A stretch of 64,000 nucleotides of DNA, taken from the NCBI RefSeq assembly GCF_000153185.1, contig NZ_CH724150.1, positions 1 to 64,000 on the forward strand, in the 5' to 3' direction. Each line of letters starts with the position of its first letter. Positions within the stretch are counted from its first letter, which is position 1. Shown one piece after another: positions 46,372 through 54,120 of this stretch. Below the pieces are notes generated by a model. The model made no database searches. It saw only the letters and a list, made by a program, of their open reading frames with translations, and had not been told where the DNA came from. The stretch comes from Reinekea blandensis MED297 (GTDB lineage Bacteria > Pseudomonadota > Gammaproteobacteria > Pseudomonadales > Natronospirillaceae). Both the position numbers and the translations under genes were made by a program.

Positions 46372-47607
46372 TCAGTCAAAGCCGACATGGGCACCTTTCG
46401 GGATGACTACAATCCCACCAGGTGAAACATGGAAGCGTTCTTTGTCTTTCTCCAGGTCTTCACCGATGACAGTGCCTGGCGCAATGGTTACATCTTTGTC
46501 GATGATGGCCTTGTGGATGCGGCTTCCGCGCCCGATATCGACATTGCCCAACAGCACACTGTTTTCAATGTGGGCGTGGCTGTGCACATGGCTGTTGTAA
46601 CCCAGAATGGAGTGGTACACACCACTGCCGGACACAATGGAGCCAGCGGACACGATCGACCCGATGGCCTGTCCTTTTCGGTTTTCCTGATCATGGACGA
46701 ATTTTGCCGGAGGTACAGCCGGGTGGTAACTTCGCATTGGCCAATGGCGGTTGTACAGATCAATCGGCGGAATTACTTCCAACAGGTCCATGTTCGCATC
46801 ATAGAGTGAATCGATGGTGCCCACATCACGCCAATAACCGTTTGTGCCTTCAGGCTCACCACGAATTGCATTGGTTGAGAAGTCGTAGACGTAGACATCA
46901 CCGGTTGGATAAAGCTTCGGAATGATGTTGTGTCCAAAATCGTGCAGCGAATCGCGCTCTTCGGCGTCAACCTTGAGACTCTCAACCAGGGTACTGGCGG
47001 TGAACACATAGTTCCCCATAGACGCCAGAACATAGTCCGGGCGGCCCGGTATGGTTTTTACGTCTTTTTTGGGTTTTTCCTGGAAGCCGATCATCCGATT
47101 GTTTTCATCGATTTCAATGATGCCGAATTGATCGGCCTGATCGACGGGCACCGGAATGGCCGCAACGGTTAATTTGGCACCCCGGTAACTGCGATGAAAT
47201 TCGATCATCTGGCGGACATCCATCTTATAGATGTGATCGCCGCCAAAGACGCAGACTATCTCCGGGTCGAGCCCCTCAACCAATGAAATATTCTGATAGA
47301 TAGCGTCAGCGGTGCCCTGATACCAGTGTTTTCCCATTTGCATTTGCGCAGGGATGGTATCGATAAAGCGATTGGTCAAACCGGATATTTGCCAGCGCCG
47401 GCTCATGTGTTTGTTCAAAGAATGTGACTTGAACTGGGTCAGCACAAAGATTTGCAGCAGATCGGAGTTGACGAAATTGTTCAGAACAAAGTCGATGATA
47501 CGATAGTTGCCACCAAAGGGTACTGCAGGCTTGGCTCGTACGGACGTCAAGGGCGCCAGGCGTGTTCCTTCGCCGCCGGCCAGAATCATGGAGAGTATTC
47601 CGGACAT
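46372..47607 (-). CDS. glgC: Glucose-1-phosphate adenylyltransferase
   Basis: A 411-residue ADP-glucose pyrophosphorylase, the committed step of glycogen synthesis. The nucleotidyl-transfer motif is LAGGEGTRLAPLTSVRAKPA, with the substrate loop in GFQEKPKKD. A C-terminal left-handed beta-helix completes the protein (for example SIVSAGSIVSGSGVYHSIL). AAAGG precedes the ATG. It heads the glgC-glgA operon. Allosteric control by glycolytic intermediates is usual for this family, but the effector cannot be read here. Confidence 0.95.
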   Translation of the reverse strand: MSGILSMILAGGEGTRLAPLTSVRAKPAVPFGGNYRIIDFVLNNFVNSDLLQIFVLTQFKSHSLNKHMSRRWQISGLTNRFIDTIPAQMQMGKHWYQGTADAIYQNISLVEGLDPEIVCVFGGDHIYKMDVRQMIEFHRSYRGAKLTVAAIPVPVDQADQFGIIEIDENNRMIGFQEKPKKDVKTIPGRPDYVLASMGNYVFTASTLVESLKVDAEERDSLHDFGHNIIPKLYPTGDVYVYDFSTNAIRGEPEGTNGYWRDVGTIDSLYDANMDLLEVIPPIDLYNRHWPMRSYHPAVPPAKFVHDQENRKGQAIGSIVSAGSIVSGSGVYHSILGYNSHVHSHAHIENSVLLGNVDIGRGSRIHKAIIDKDVTIAPGTVIGEDLEKDKERFHVSPGGIVVIPKGAHVGFD

Positions 47608-47733
47608 ATCTGTATACCTTTATTGTTTTGTCTGGTTGAGCGTTGAATTGTCAGTGATCGTTGTTTTCTTTTTGCTGATCTTTGTCAGCATAGTTCAAAG
47701 CTGTGACGGCGCTGCCAAGACATCATAGGCGTT

Positions 47734-47955
47734 TCAGAGCTGGGTGTTCAGACCGTACAGGGCTGCCTCCCCGGTCCATTGGTCGTATTCATCATGGGTT
47801 TTGCTAACTAATACGGTGGGAGCAGGAGCAAACGAATCCTGCTGTCCGAAAAAGACATCGGAATCCCAGGGATTGGCTCGGTTCCGTTCAATGATTACCA
47901 GCAACGCAACGATGGCAACAACAATGAGCAGAAACAGTAAGAATCGGGTATTCAT
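47734..47955 (-). CDS. Small single-pass membrane protein
   Basis: A predicted 73-residue protein with an N-terminal hydrophobic segment (FLLFLLIVVAIVALLVIIE, about 5-23). A short polar, Asp-rich tail follows, with ANPWDSDVFFGQQDSFAP. There is no cleavage site, so it should be anchored in the inner membrane with the tail probably outside. I see no good ribosome site before the ATG. It is upstream of, and on the same strand as, glgC, with a 126-bp gap. It matches no family I know. The composition looks protein-like, but coding status is moderate. Confidence 0.45.
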   Translation of the reverse strand: MNTRFLLFLLIVVAIVALLVIIERNRANPWDSDVFFGQQDSFAPAPTVLVSKTHDEYDQWTGEAALYGLNTQL

Positions 47956-48197
47956 GAAATCAGTTCACCGGCTGTAGTCAGAGTCAGACATATCACCACT
48001 TACAGTGTCGTCCTGAACGGTTCTTCTAAGCATACCGTTCAGTGTTCTGATTGAAAAGGATTGCCCTTGTGCAATCGGGTAAAAGGGAGCTCGGGCATTT
48101 CAGGATCAGAGCACAAAAGCATTGGGATTCGGGCCAATGTCGTTTAGACTTATCTAATCTATTGTATATTTCAACTATCCATTTTCAGGAGAAGAGT

Positions 48198-48644
48198 ATG
48201 AAGGTCGTGTCCCGGCTGGCTACCGGTGTGTCGTTGATCGCGTTGCTGTCAGGTGCTGCAGCAGCGGAAACCCTGTATCAGATTGAATCTGCCGAATTAA
48301 ATGGATTAACGCTGTTTGAACAAGTACTGACGGAATCGACGGCTGTGACCGTTAAACCGCAGTTGTCGACAACGGCAACCGGTGACGTCGGGGTGCTGAA
48401 TCAGTGCCTGTGGTCAGTGATTGTCACGCCGGGGACCGATCCTGTGGACCTTAAACCTGGAAAAATGATCTGCGTTGGTCCGCAACAGGAAGTTTTGGAG
48501 GCCACACCGCAAGGTGTTATCGAGCCCTTTGGTGCCTGTGTGGATGACTGTACGAGCTGGTCAGTGGATGGCGATGTTCAGGTAACCATGTCATTGTCGG
48601 CTCCTTTATCGTTCTCGTTACAGCCACGCAATGAGCGTAAATAA
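48198..48644 (+). CDS. Hypothetical secreted protein
   Basis: A 148-residue protein with a clear Sec signal peptide (cleavage about after GAAAA, residue 24) and an AGGAGAAG ribosome site before the ATG at 48198. A longer in-frame extension is not supported. The mature part has four Cys, in QCLW, MICVG and ACVDDC, which could form two periplasmic disulfides. It contains repeated short beta-like segments and ends in a basic tail. I recognise no family. It is isolated between the glg genes and a minus-strand coiled-coil gene. A weak promoter (TTAGAC...TATATT, 48144-48170) lies upstream. Confidence 0.65.
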   Translation: MKVVSRLATGVSLIALLSGAAAAETLYQIESAELNGLTLFEQVLTESTAVTVKPQLSTTATGDVGVLNQCLWSVIVTPGTDPVDLKPGKMICVGPQQEVLEATPQGVIEPFGACVDDCTSWSVDGDVQVTMSLSAPLSFSLQPRNERK

Positions 48645-48679
48645 ATCGTTGCTCCAGCGGGTTTGAAACTGAAGCAGGC

Positions 48680-49462
48680 CTATTCGTAAGTCTGCTTCTT
48701 CTTCCAGCTTTCCTGATCATCGACCAGGCTTTCCATCTCTCCTGCCAGTTTTTCCGAGGCCGCCTTGCTCAAGCTTTCTCGGCTTTGGCGCCAGTCCTCG
48801 ACAACCTGATTCAGTTTTGAACGAATATTGACCGTTTCCTGGCGAAACTGACTTTCATAGGGCGACTCTGCGATGGTATCCAATGCTTTTTGGTAGGCAT
48901 TTCGCGTTTGGCGAAAGTTATCCTGACGGCGGTTCTCGTCAGCGATTAACGTAAAGTAATCAACGGCCGTTTCAATGAGTTTGATCTGAACCTGTTTTAA
49001 CAGTTTTTCAGCGTGTTCCTTTTTCATCCGCCCGGTTTCATAGTTACGCTTAATAAACTCGTATAGTGATTTAAGCAGCCCCCGATAGATGCTGGCCTGA
49101 TCTGCGGTCAACATGTCCTTACTGGGTTTAGGCGGATTGGCGCGCGCATTTTCGCGCTCCTGCATGAGCTGTTGATAATCTTCTTTGAGCAGGTCGTTTT
49201 TATCGGGCACCAGATCAATGTGCGTTTTCAGGTTTTGCAGCATGGCCTGATAGAGAAAATCCCTGAGTTCAACGGATAGGTAACTCGAGGGTAATGTTCG
49301 CAGAAGGTTGTTCAGTCGTTTCTGCTGCAGGGTCAGTAGTCGAATTTGATTGTTTCTGGCTTCCAGAGCCTTGTGGCGGCTCTGCGTCACCAACATACCG
49401 ATAATCATAGCGGCCAAAGCCGCAACGCCGATTACGGAAAAAAGTGTGGTGTTCGCGTCCAT
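48680..49462 (-). CDS. Membrane-anchored coiled-coil protein, unknown
   Basis: A 260-residue protein with one N-terminal membrane segment (LFSVIGVAALAAMIIGMLV, about 7-25). The rest is a highly charged, helical, Gln/Leu/Lys/Glu-rich region typical of coiled coils, for example IRLLTLQQKRLNNLLRTLP. No signal-peptide cleavage is evident. The ATG at 49462 is preferred; a longer reading frame starting at TTG is not supported. No enzymatic motif is visible. It sits beside a phasin gene on the same strand. The function is unknown. Confidence 0.6.
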   Translation of the reverse strand: MDANTTLFSVIGVAALAAMIIGMLVTQSRHKALEARNNQIRLLTLQQKRLNNLLRTLPSSYLSVELRDFLYQAMLQNLKTHIDLVPDKNDLLKEDYQQLMQERENARANPPKPSKDMLTADQASIYRGLLKSLYEFIKRNYETGRMKKEHAEKLLKQVQIKLIETAVDYFTLIADENRRQDNFRQTRNAYQKALDTIAESPYESQFRQETVNIRSKLNQVVEDWRQSRESLSKAASEKLAGEMESLVDDQESWKKKQTYE

Positions 49463-49598
49463 ACAGTCAGAAATCTCGAGTCTTTTAAACAGTTTAGGGC
49501 CGTTTTCGAACCGAGCCAAGGTTTAGTGTGTCGGCTCAACGCGCATAACTGGAGACTGTATCGGCCGCTTCTAAGGTTCCTGAACCTTTAATCAGGGC

Positions 49599-49937
49599 CT
49601 ATTCATCCCGAAAAAACTCCGCTTCGAGCTCGCCCAATCGGCTTTCCAGAGCTTTCAACTGAGATTTGGAGACAATGCCTAATCGACCAAGCGCCTGCGC
49701 TACCTTTTCTTCAAAAGCTGCCTCTATATTGGTGAACCGATGTCGATGATGAGAAGTCTGATCCGACTGAGCAGGGTGGAGCGATGATAACAACTCATTC
49801 AGCTCCTCCTGATGCGCCTGTTCATAGTGTTCACCGTCGTGCATCAACTGGGTTAGCCATGCGTCGCCTTCAGTCTCGACCCGATGAAGGGCACCAAGGC
49901 CGGCCAGCCATATCGTTCTGGGTAAATGGGTATCCAT
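49599..49937 (-). CDS. Short phasin-like granule-associated protein
   Basis: A 112-residue protein related to PhaI/PhaF-type phasins. The amphipathic opening PRTIWLAGLGALHRVETEG matches the MWMAGLGAFVKTGQEG segment of the longer phasin at 51977-52426. The C-terminal part is a coiled coil (VAQALGRLGIVSKSQLKALE) with the VDKLGVP-like arrangement of that paralog. The Lys/Ala/Pro tail is missing. Phasins coat intracellular storage granules. It may coat polyhydroxyalkanoate or neutral-lipid bodies. Confidence 0.7.
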   Translation of the reverse strand: MDTHLPRTIWLAGLGALHRVETEGDAWLTQLMHDGEHYEQAHQEELNELLSSLHPAQSDQTSHHRHRFTNIEAAFEEKVAQALGRLGIVSKSQLKALESRLGELEAEFFRDE

Positions 49938-50077
49938 GCCGTCTTCCTCCAGAGAGAACGCTCTGATATCAGCCTAGTCCGATGACCGGAGAATGGTTTG
50001 ATTCTGATCAATAATTAACCTCTGGGCTCGTGTCAGCATGATTTAGGCCCTTGTAACAGCACCGGAAGGCGACGTGA

Positions 50078-50737
50078 ATGGCAACCGTAGAACGGATTTT
50101 ACAGGCCGCACTGGTACTGGCGAATGAGTCTGGTGCAGCGCGGTTGACGACCAATGCGATGGCGGATGAGGCTGGGATCAGTGTTGGCAATCTCTACTAT
50201 CATTTCCGGAACAAAGACGATGTCTTGCTGGCCTTGTTTCGTCAGTTCGAGGGCATTATCGAACCTCTGTTATCCTCAGATTCCAAAGTGGCCGGATTAG
50301 ACGATTGGGTGCAATGGTGGCTTCAGTGGTTTGATCATGTTCAGGCCTACTCGTTTCTGTTTCATGACCAACATTATTTGCAGACCAGCAACTCGCATTT
50401 GCGATTTCATTATCACCAATGGGCCGGACAAATCGAAAAAGCTCAGAAACGCATGTTGGACGAGCTTAAAGAAGTCCGGCAATTAGTCGCCACACAGGAT
50501 GACCTTCAGCGGCTGGGCTGCGAAATGACCTTCATTGCGGTGTTTTGGCCTGATTTTTATCTGCTTAAGCAACCCCGGCCAGAGTCCGTCCAGGATTGCT
50601 CAATATGGAGCAGTGCCCTGAAGCAGATGCTGGGCCTGTTGTTACCTTATTTGCGTGTGTCCGCTCAGATGCAGTTCGAACAATTGATCAAGGACGCTGA
50701 CCAGGTACTGCAAAATCGAATTCGTCCAGACAGGTAA
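50078..50737 (+). CDS. TetR-family transcriptional regulator
   Basis: A 219-residue TetR-type repressor. The N-terminal helix-turn-helix is in LTTNAMADEAGISVGNLYYHF (about 24-44), followed by RNKDDVLLALFRQFE. The C-terminal ligand-binding part is rich in Trp, Phe and His (for example WVQWWLQWFDHVQAYSFLFH), which suggests a hydrophobic ligand such as an acyl-CoA. It lies between two phasin genes, like the TetR regulator PhaD of Pseudomonas pha clusters. The GGAAGG ribosome site supports the ATG at 50078. It ends 9 bp from the convergent patatin gene. Confidence 0.85.
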   Translation: MATVERILQAALVLANESGAARLTTNAMADEAGISVGNLYYHFRNKDDVLLALFRQFEGIIEPLLSSDSKVAGLDDWVQWWLQWFDHVQAYSFLFHDQHYLQTSNSHLRFHYHQWAGQIEKAQKRMLDELKEVRQLVATQDDLQRLGCEMTFIAVFWPDFYLLKQPRPESVQDCSIWSSALKQMLGLLLPYLRVSAQMQFEQLIKDADQVLQNRIRPDR

Positions 50738-50746
50738 AGGCTCGAA

Positions 50747-51946
50747 TCAGTCCATATACTGATTTTCCAGTCGATCCAGTGACGTTCTCAGACGTTTCAT
50801 GTGCGGGCTCAGACGTCGCCGTTGTCGGATGGATTCTGGTAAAGAAGGGCCATCGTTAAGGTGTTCGGGCTGAATAGCTAAACCATAGGGCGCGAGCATG
50901 CCATTTAACTCATCCTGTCGCTGGCTAATGTCAGCCAGTGTTGCACGGTAAGCACTGTCGACCATCTGAACCCGATTACGGAAGCTGAACTCGTTGGCAA
51001 AAAACCAGACCGCGTCATCGGGTTTGGGTTCAAACAGAATGATATCTTTGTCCGGGTAATCGCGTTGGTACTGACGGAATCCGGTAACGGATCGGGAATG
51101 GACCATCGCGCGAATGGCCTGACTGATTATGCCGACCGAACCCTCGCGTATGATCGATGTTTGCTCGGGTGCATCCGGAAGAAACTGACGGTTGCAGTAA
51201 GGAACGATCGGATTGAAGCAGAACACCAGGTCTGCGCCGGCGTCCAGAGCGGCCGAAGCATGGACGGTTTTATACAAAATCCCATCAACAAAATAATGGT
51301 CATGAATGCGCACCGGAACATACAGGCCCGGAACACAGGTGGATGCCTGAACCGCCGTGGAAATGGGCACATCATCCCACTCGGGATGACCAAAGACCAC
51401 GGAGCGGCCACAGTCCAGATCTGCAGCGACGATCATCAGTTGGGTATCGAGCTTGCGGAAATCATTAGTAATGCCGTATTGCTGAAAGAGTTTTCTCAAA
51501 TAGCGTTCGATCGGTCGATTATCAAAAAAACCGGCCGGCAGAACCTGTTTCAGCCGTGTAAAACTCTCAAGCAGAGACTCATCACGCGGGTTTCGCAGGT
51601 AATCATAGATGGCTTGCCAGGTCAGTCCCGGAATGCTGGTTATCCGGTGTCGATATTCTCCCCACGCAGGGGAATAGAACAGAGACGGGTGAATCGGGTG
51701 TTCAACGTCGTCTGGCCGCAGCAAGTTGTCAGCAATTTCTCTGATGCTGAACTGGTTGGCAAGCGCCGAAGCGATGACCGACCCAGCACTGACTCCAACA
51801 TACATCGGTAAATGATGCAGTCGAATACTCGGCAGGGCCTGTTGCAACGCTAACAGCGCACCAAGCTCGTACAGCCCGCCCATGGGACCACCACCGGCAA
51901 GAGCAAGCGCGATGGTGGGTTGGCCTATGTGATGTTGAACACCCAT
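50747..51946 (-). CDS. Patatin-like phospholipase
   Basis: A 399-residue patatin. The oxyanion loop GGGPMGG is at 18-24, the nucleophile elbow GVSAGS places Ser53, and the Asp partner is D221 in FVDGILYK. The middle carries AADLDCGRSVVFGHPEWDDVPIS and VQASTCVPGLYVPV, typical of the intracellular patatin group. There is no signal peptide. It lies 30 bp downstream of the phasin gene on the same strand. That neighbourhood suggests it could act on granule or droplet lipids. Its substrate is not known. Confidence 0.85.
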   Translation of the reverse strand: MGVQHHIGQPTIALALAGGGPMGGLYELGALLALQQALPSIRLHHLPMYVGVSAGSVIASALANQFSIREIADNLLRPDDVEHPIHPSLFYSPAWGEYRHRITSIPGLTWQAIYDYLRNPRDESLLESFTRLKQVLPAGFFDNRPIERYLRKLFQQYGITNDFRKLDTQLMIVAADLDCGRSVVFGHPEWDDVPISTAVQASTCVPGLYVPVRIHDHYFVDGILYKTVHASAALDAGADLVFCFNPIVPYCNRQFLPDAPEQTSIIREGSVGIISQAIRAMVHSRSVTGFRQYQRDYPDKDIILFEPKPDDAVWFFANEFSFRNRVQMVDSAYRATLADISQRQDELNGMLAPYGLAIQPEHLNDGPSLPESIRQRRRLSPHMKRLRTSLDRLENQYMD

Positions 51947-51976
51947 GAGACACCTCCATTACCGTCATGATGAACG

Positions 51977-52426
51977 TCAGGCGGTGGTTTCACTCTTTTT
52001 CGTTTTCGCCGGAGCGGCTTTAGTGGTGGCCGCTTTTGGTGCTGGTTTCTGAGCAGAGGCTTCAACGGCCGCTTGCAGCGCATCGATTTTTTCAATCAAT
52101 TGCGATACATCGTCTTTGGTTGGAACGCCCAGTTTATCCAGAACTTTAATGACGCGATCTTCCAGAATGGCTTCAAGTTTATCCCATTGACTAGAGGCGC
52201 GATTCATCACTGAATCGACCGAATCATTCACCTGATTGGTGGTTTTTTCAGAGACTTTGTCCTGAAACTTTTCACCTTCTTCGACCAGGCTGGAAAACAG
52301 CCGACCACCTTCCTGGCCGGTTTTAACGAATGCCCCCAGTCCTGCCATCCACATCTGACGTGCGGTATCAACCGTGGTTTGCGTCGCCGCACTGAACTTT
52401 GATTGAGATTGGGATAGTTTGCTCAT
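51977..52426 (-). CDS. Phasin family protein (PhaI/PhaF type)
   Basis: A 149-residue phasin. The N-terminal half is amphipathic helix with the conserved ARQMWMAGLGAFVKTGQEGG. The central segment VIKVLDKLGVPTKDDVSQL and a Leu-rich helix drive oligomerisation. The C-terminus is a Lys/Ala/Pro tail (KPAPKAATTKAAPAKTKKS), shorter than in PhaF, where such tails bind DNA. Phasins stabilise storage granules. It probably forms one transcription unit with the patatin gene downstream. A second phasin-like gene lies at 49599-49937. No PHA synthase is in the window. Confidence 0.88.
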   Translation of the reverse strand: MSKLSQSQSKFSAATQTTVDTARQMWMAGLGAFVKTGQEGGRLFSSLVEEGEKFQDKVSEKTTNQVNDSVDSVMNRASSQWDKLEAILEDRVIKVLDKLGVPTKDDVSQLIEKIDALQAAVEASAQKPAPKAATTKAAPAKTKKSETTA

Positions 52427-52530
52427 GGCTTCTCCTCCAAGTTGCGGGCTAATTGATTTAGCACCATGTTTACTGTACGACCGGGGTTTAGAGTAAACAC
52501 ACTAATCCTGAAACAGGGTGGGTGATTCAA

Positions 52531-53307
52531 ATGACACAGATCAATATTCAGACACTGGCAACCTTATTTTCACCTCTGGACGTATCCGATATACCGGAAC
52601 AGTGGGAACGATTACATGCGGGTGATCGCGAGCCTTTACCGAACAGCGAAACCGCGCGGCATGGCTGGTGGTTGTTTCATACCGGGCGGTTTTTGGAGGC
52701 CGCAGACGAGGCGTTGAGCGATGAAGCACTGTTAAGCCTTCGGTTAAAGTCGCTATCGACCTATGCCCACTATATGGAAAGCGATGAATCCCAACGCCTG
52801 GCTATGTTTCAGTCGGTCATCAGCGAAGCTAAGGAAGGTCTGAAAACTCAGCCCGATGCCTTGAACCTGCATTATCAGCTTGCCTACAGCCTGGGCCGTT
52901 ACAGTCAGTGTGTTTCCATCACCCGGGCCTTATCAGAAGGGTTGGCCGGCCAGATTGCCGCTTCTTTGGAGCGTTGTCTTGAGCTGGACCCTCAACACGC
53001 GGATGCCCATACGGCGTTTGCAACTTATCAGGCCGAGTTGATCGGCAAACTCGGGAAAATGGCGGCTCGACTGACCTATGGTGCGAGCGTAGATGATGCT
53101 GTTAAGCATTATCAGCTGGCGATTGAACTGGCTCCTTATTCTGTCAGTGCCAAAACCGAATACGCCGATGGGTTACTGTCGATGGCGGGTAAAAAGCAAC
53201 GTCAGCAGGCTATTTCTTTGTATCAAGAGGCCGTATCGGTGACTCCAGCGGATGCTTTGGAAGCGCTGGACTTCAGGTTGGCTAAGGCTGAACTGGACGG
53301 TCTGTAA
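52531..53307 (+). CDS. TPR-like helical protein, unknown
   Basis: A 258-residue soluble helical protein with TPR-like units (for example AKEGLKTQPDALNLHYQLAYSLG, DDAVKHYQLAIELAPYSVSA and QAISLYQEAVSVTPADAL). There is no signal peptide or membrane segment. Such repeats normally mediate protein contacts. The ATG at 52531 is preferred over an in-frame GTG nine bases upstream. Its end lies 5 bp from the convergent FFLEELY-type gene. I know no defined role. It lies between phasin and wax-ester genes. Confidence 0.65.
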   Translation: MTQINIQTLATLFSPLDVSDIPEQWERLHAGDREPLPNSETARHGWWLFHTGRFLEAADEALSDEALLSLRLKSLSTYAHYMESDESQRLAMFQSVISEAKEGLKTQPDALNLHYQLAYSLGRYSQCVSITRALSEGLAGQIAASLERCLELDPQHADAHTAFATYQAELIGKLGKMAARLTYGASVDDAVKHYQLAIELAPYSVSAKTEYADGLLSMAGKKQRQQAISLYQEAVSVTPADALEALDFRLAKAELDGL

Positions 53308-53312
53308 ACGGT

Positions 53313-53987
53313 CTACGTCGACGCTGAGAACCATTCGTCCGAAAGCTGCCGTTCGACGGTCAGTACCGGGATCAGAAAATCATCCGGATTGTCCAGCTGA
53401 TCAAAAGCGTCATAGCCACGACAGACAAACTGATGAATGTCGTCATATCCAGCCAGTCGAGCCGGTACGGTGGCCCAACTGAGCAGCGAACGGATCATGG
53501 GTTTACGGACGATGGTTTTGAGTTCAGTTCCCAACAGCTCGATCAGATCCAGTTGTCGGGCCCGGTCGACCGGGTTTTGGCAGGCACGATAGGCGGCAAC
53601 CCAGCTTTTCAAACTCAGCTCATTCAGATTCGGCTCATTGCCAAGGTAATGCAGTAGCAAAGCGTCCAGCTCCAAACTCAAACCGTGCAACTCTGCAGCA
53701 CTGACAACGACGTCCAGTACCGACGCTGGCATCGTTCGGCACATCAGGGGAAGTGCCCGGATAAGCTGATCATTTCGGCGATGAAAATGTTCCGCGCTAT
53801 AGAGTTCATCCTTAAAAAAGTCCATGGCCGGACGAAAGCGTGGTTGCTCATATAACGCCATATGCGTGTTCAACAGGCGATTGGCCTGCCAAGCTTGCAG
53901 CGCTTTAAACTCTGGAGTCGGGCGGGTTCTTTTGACTTTTTCTAAATGACTGAGGATAAGGTTGTGATATTCGTGAGCGTGAGTCAT
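53313..53987 (-). CDS. Conserved hypothetical protein, FFLEELY-motif-like
   Basis: A 224-residue helical protein with a motif of the kind FF(L/K)(E/D)ELY, here AMDFFKDELYSAEHFHRRND (about 55-74). It is followed by LIRALPLMCRTMPASVLDVVVSAAELHGL. I know of proteins annotated only as FFLEELY-motif proteins in marine gammaproteobacteria and this seems related. There is no signal peptide. The C-terminal FVCRGYDAFDQLDNPDDFL is acidic. It is divergent from the acyl-CoA reductase gene, which shares the intergenic region. The function is unknown. Confidence 0.6.
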   Translation of the reverse strand: MTHAHEYHNLILSHLEKVKRTRPTPEFKALQAWQANRLLNTHMALYEQPRFRPAMDFFKDELYSAEHFHRRNDQLIRALPLMCRTMPASVLDVVVSAAELHGLSLELDALLLHYLGNEPNLNELSLKSWVAAYRACQNPVDRARQLDLIELLGTELKTIVRKPMIRSLLSWATVPARLAGYDDIHQFVCRGYDAFDQLDNPDDFLIPVLTVERQLSDEWFSAST

Positions 53988-54120
53988 AACGCCTCCTGCG
54001 TCCGGCTCAGTTCAGTCTATTAAAACGCAACAATGGTGTCAGGGACTGATGCAGATCAGCACAGTGACCGGTCGGCAATGACAATCTGGACTGCACAAAA
54101 AACAGTCAGAGGGCATGAAC

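Noticed and set aside
47660-47690. Hairpin GCTGA/TCAGC near the glgC upstream region as a terminator
   Set aside because: The T-rich tract lies before the stem on the plus strand and becomes an A-tract after it on the minus strand, so it is wrongly placed in both directions.
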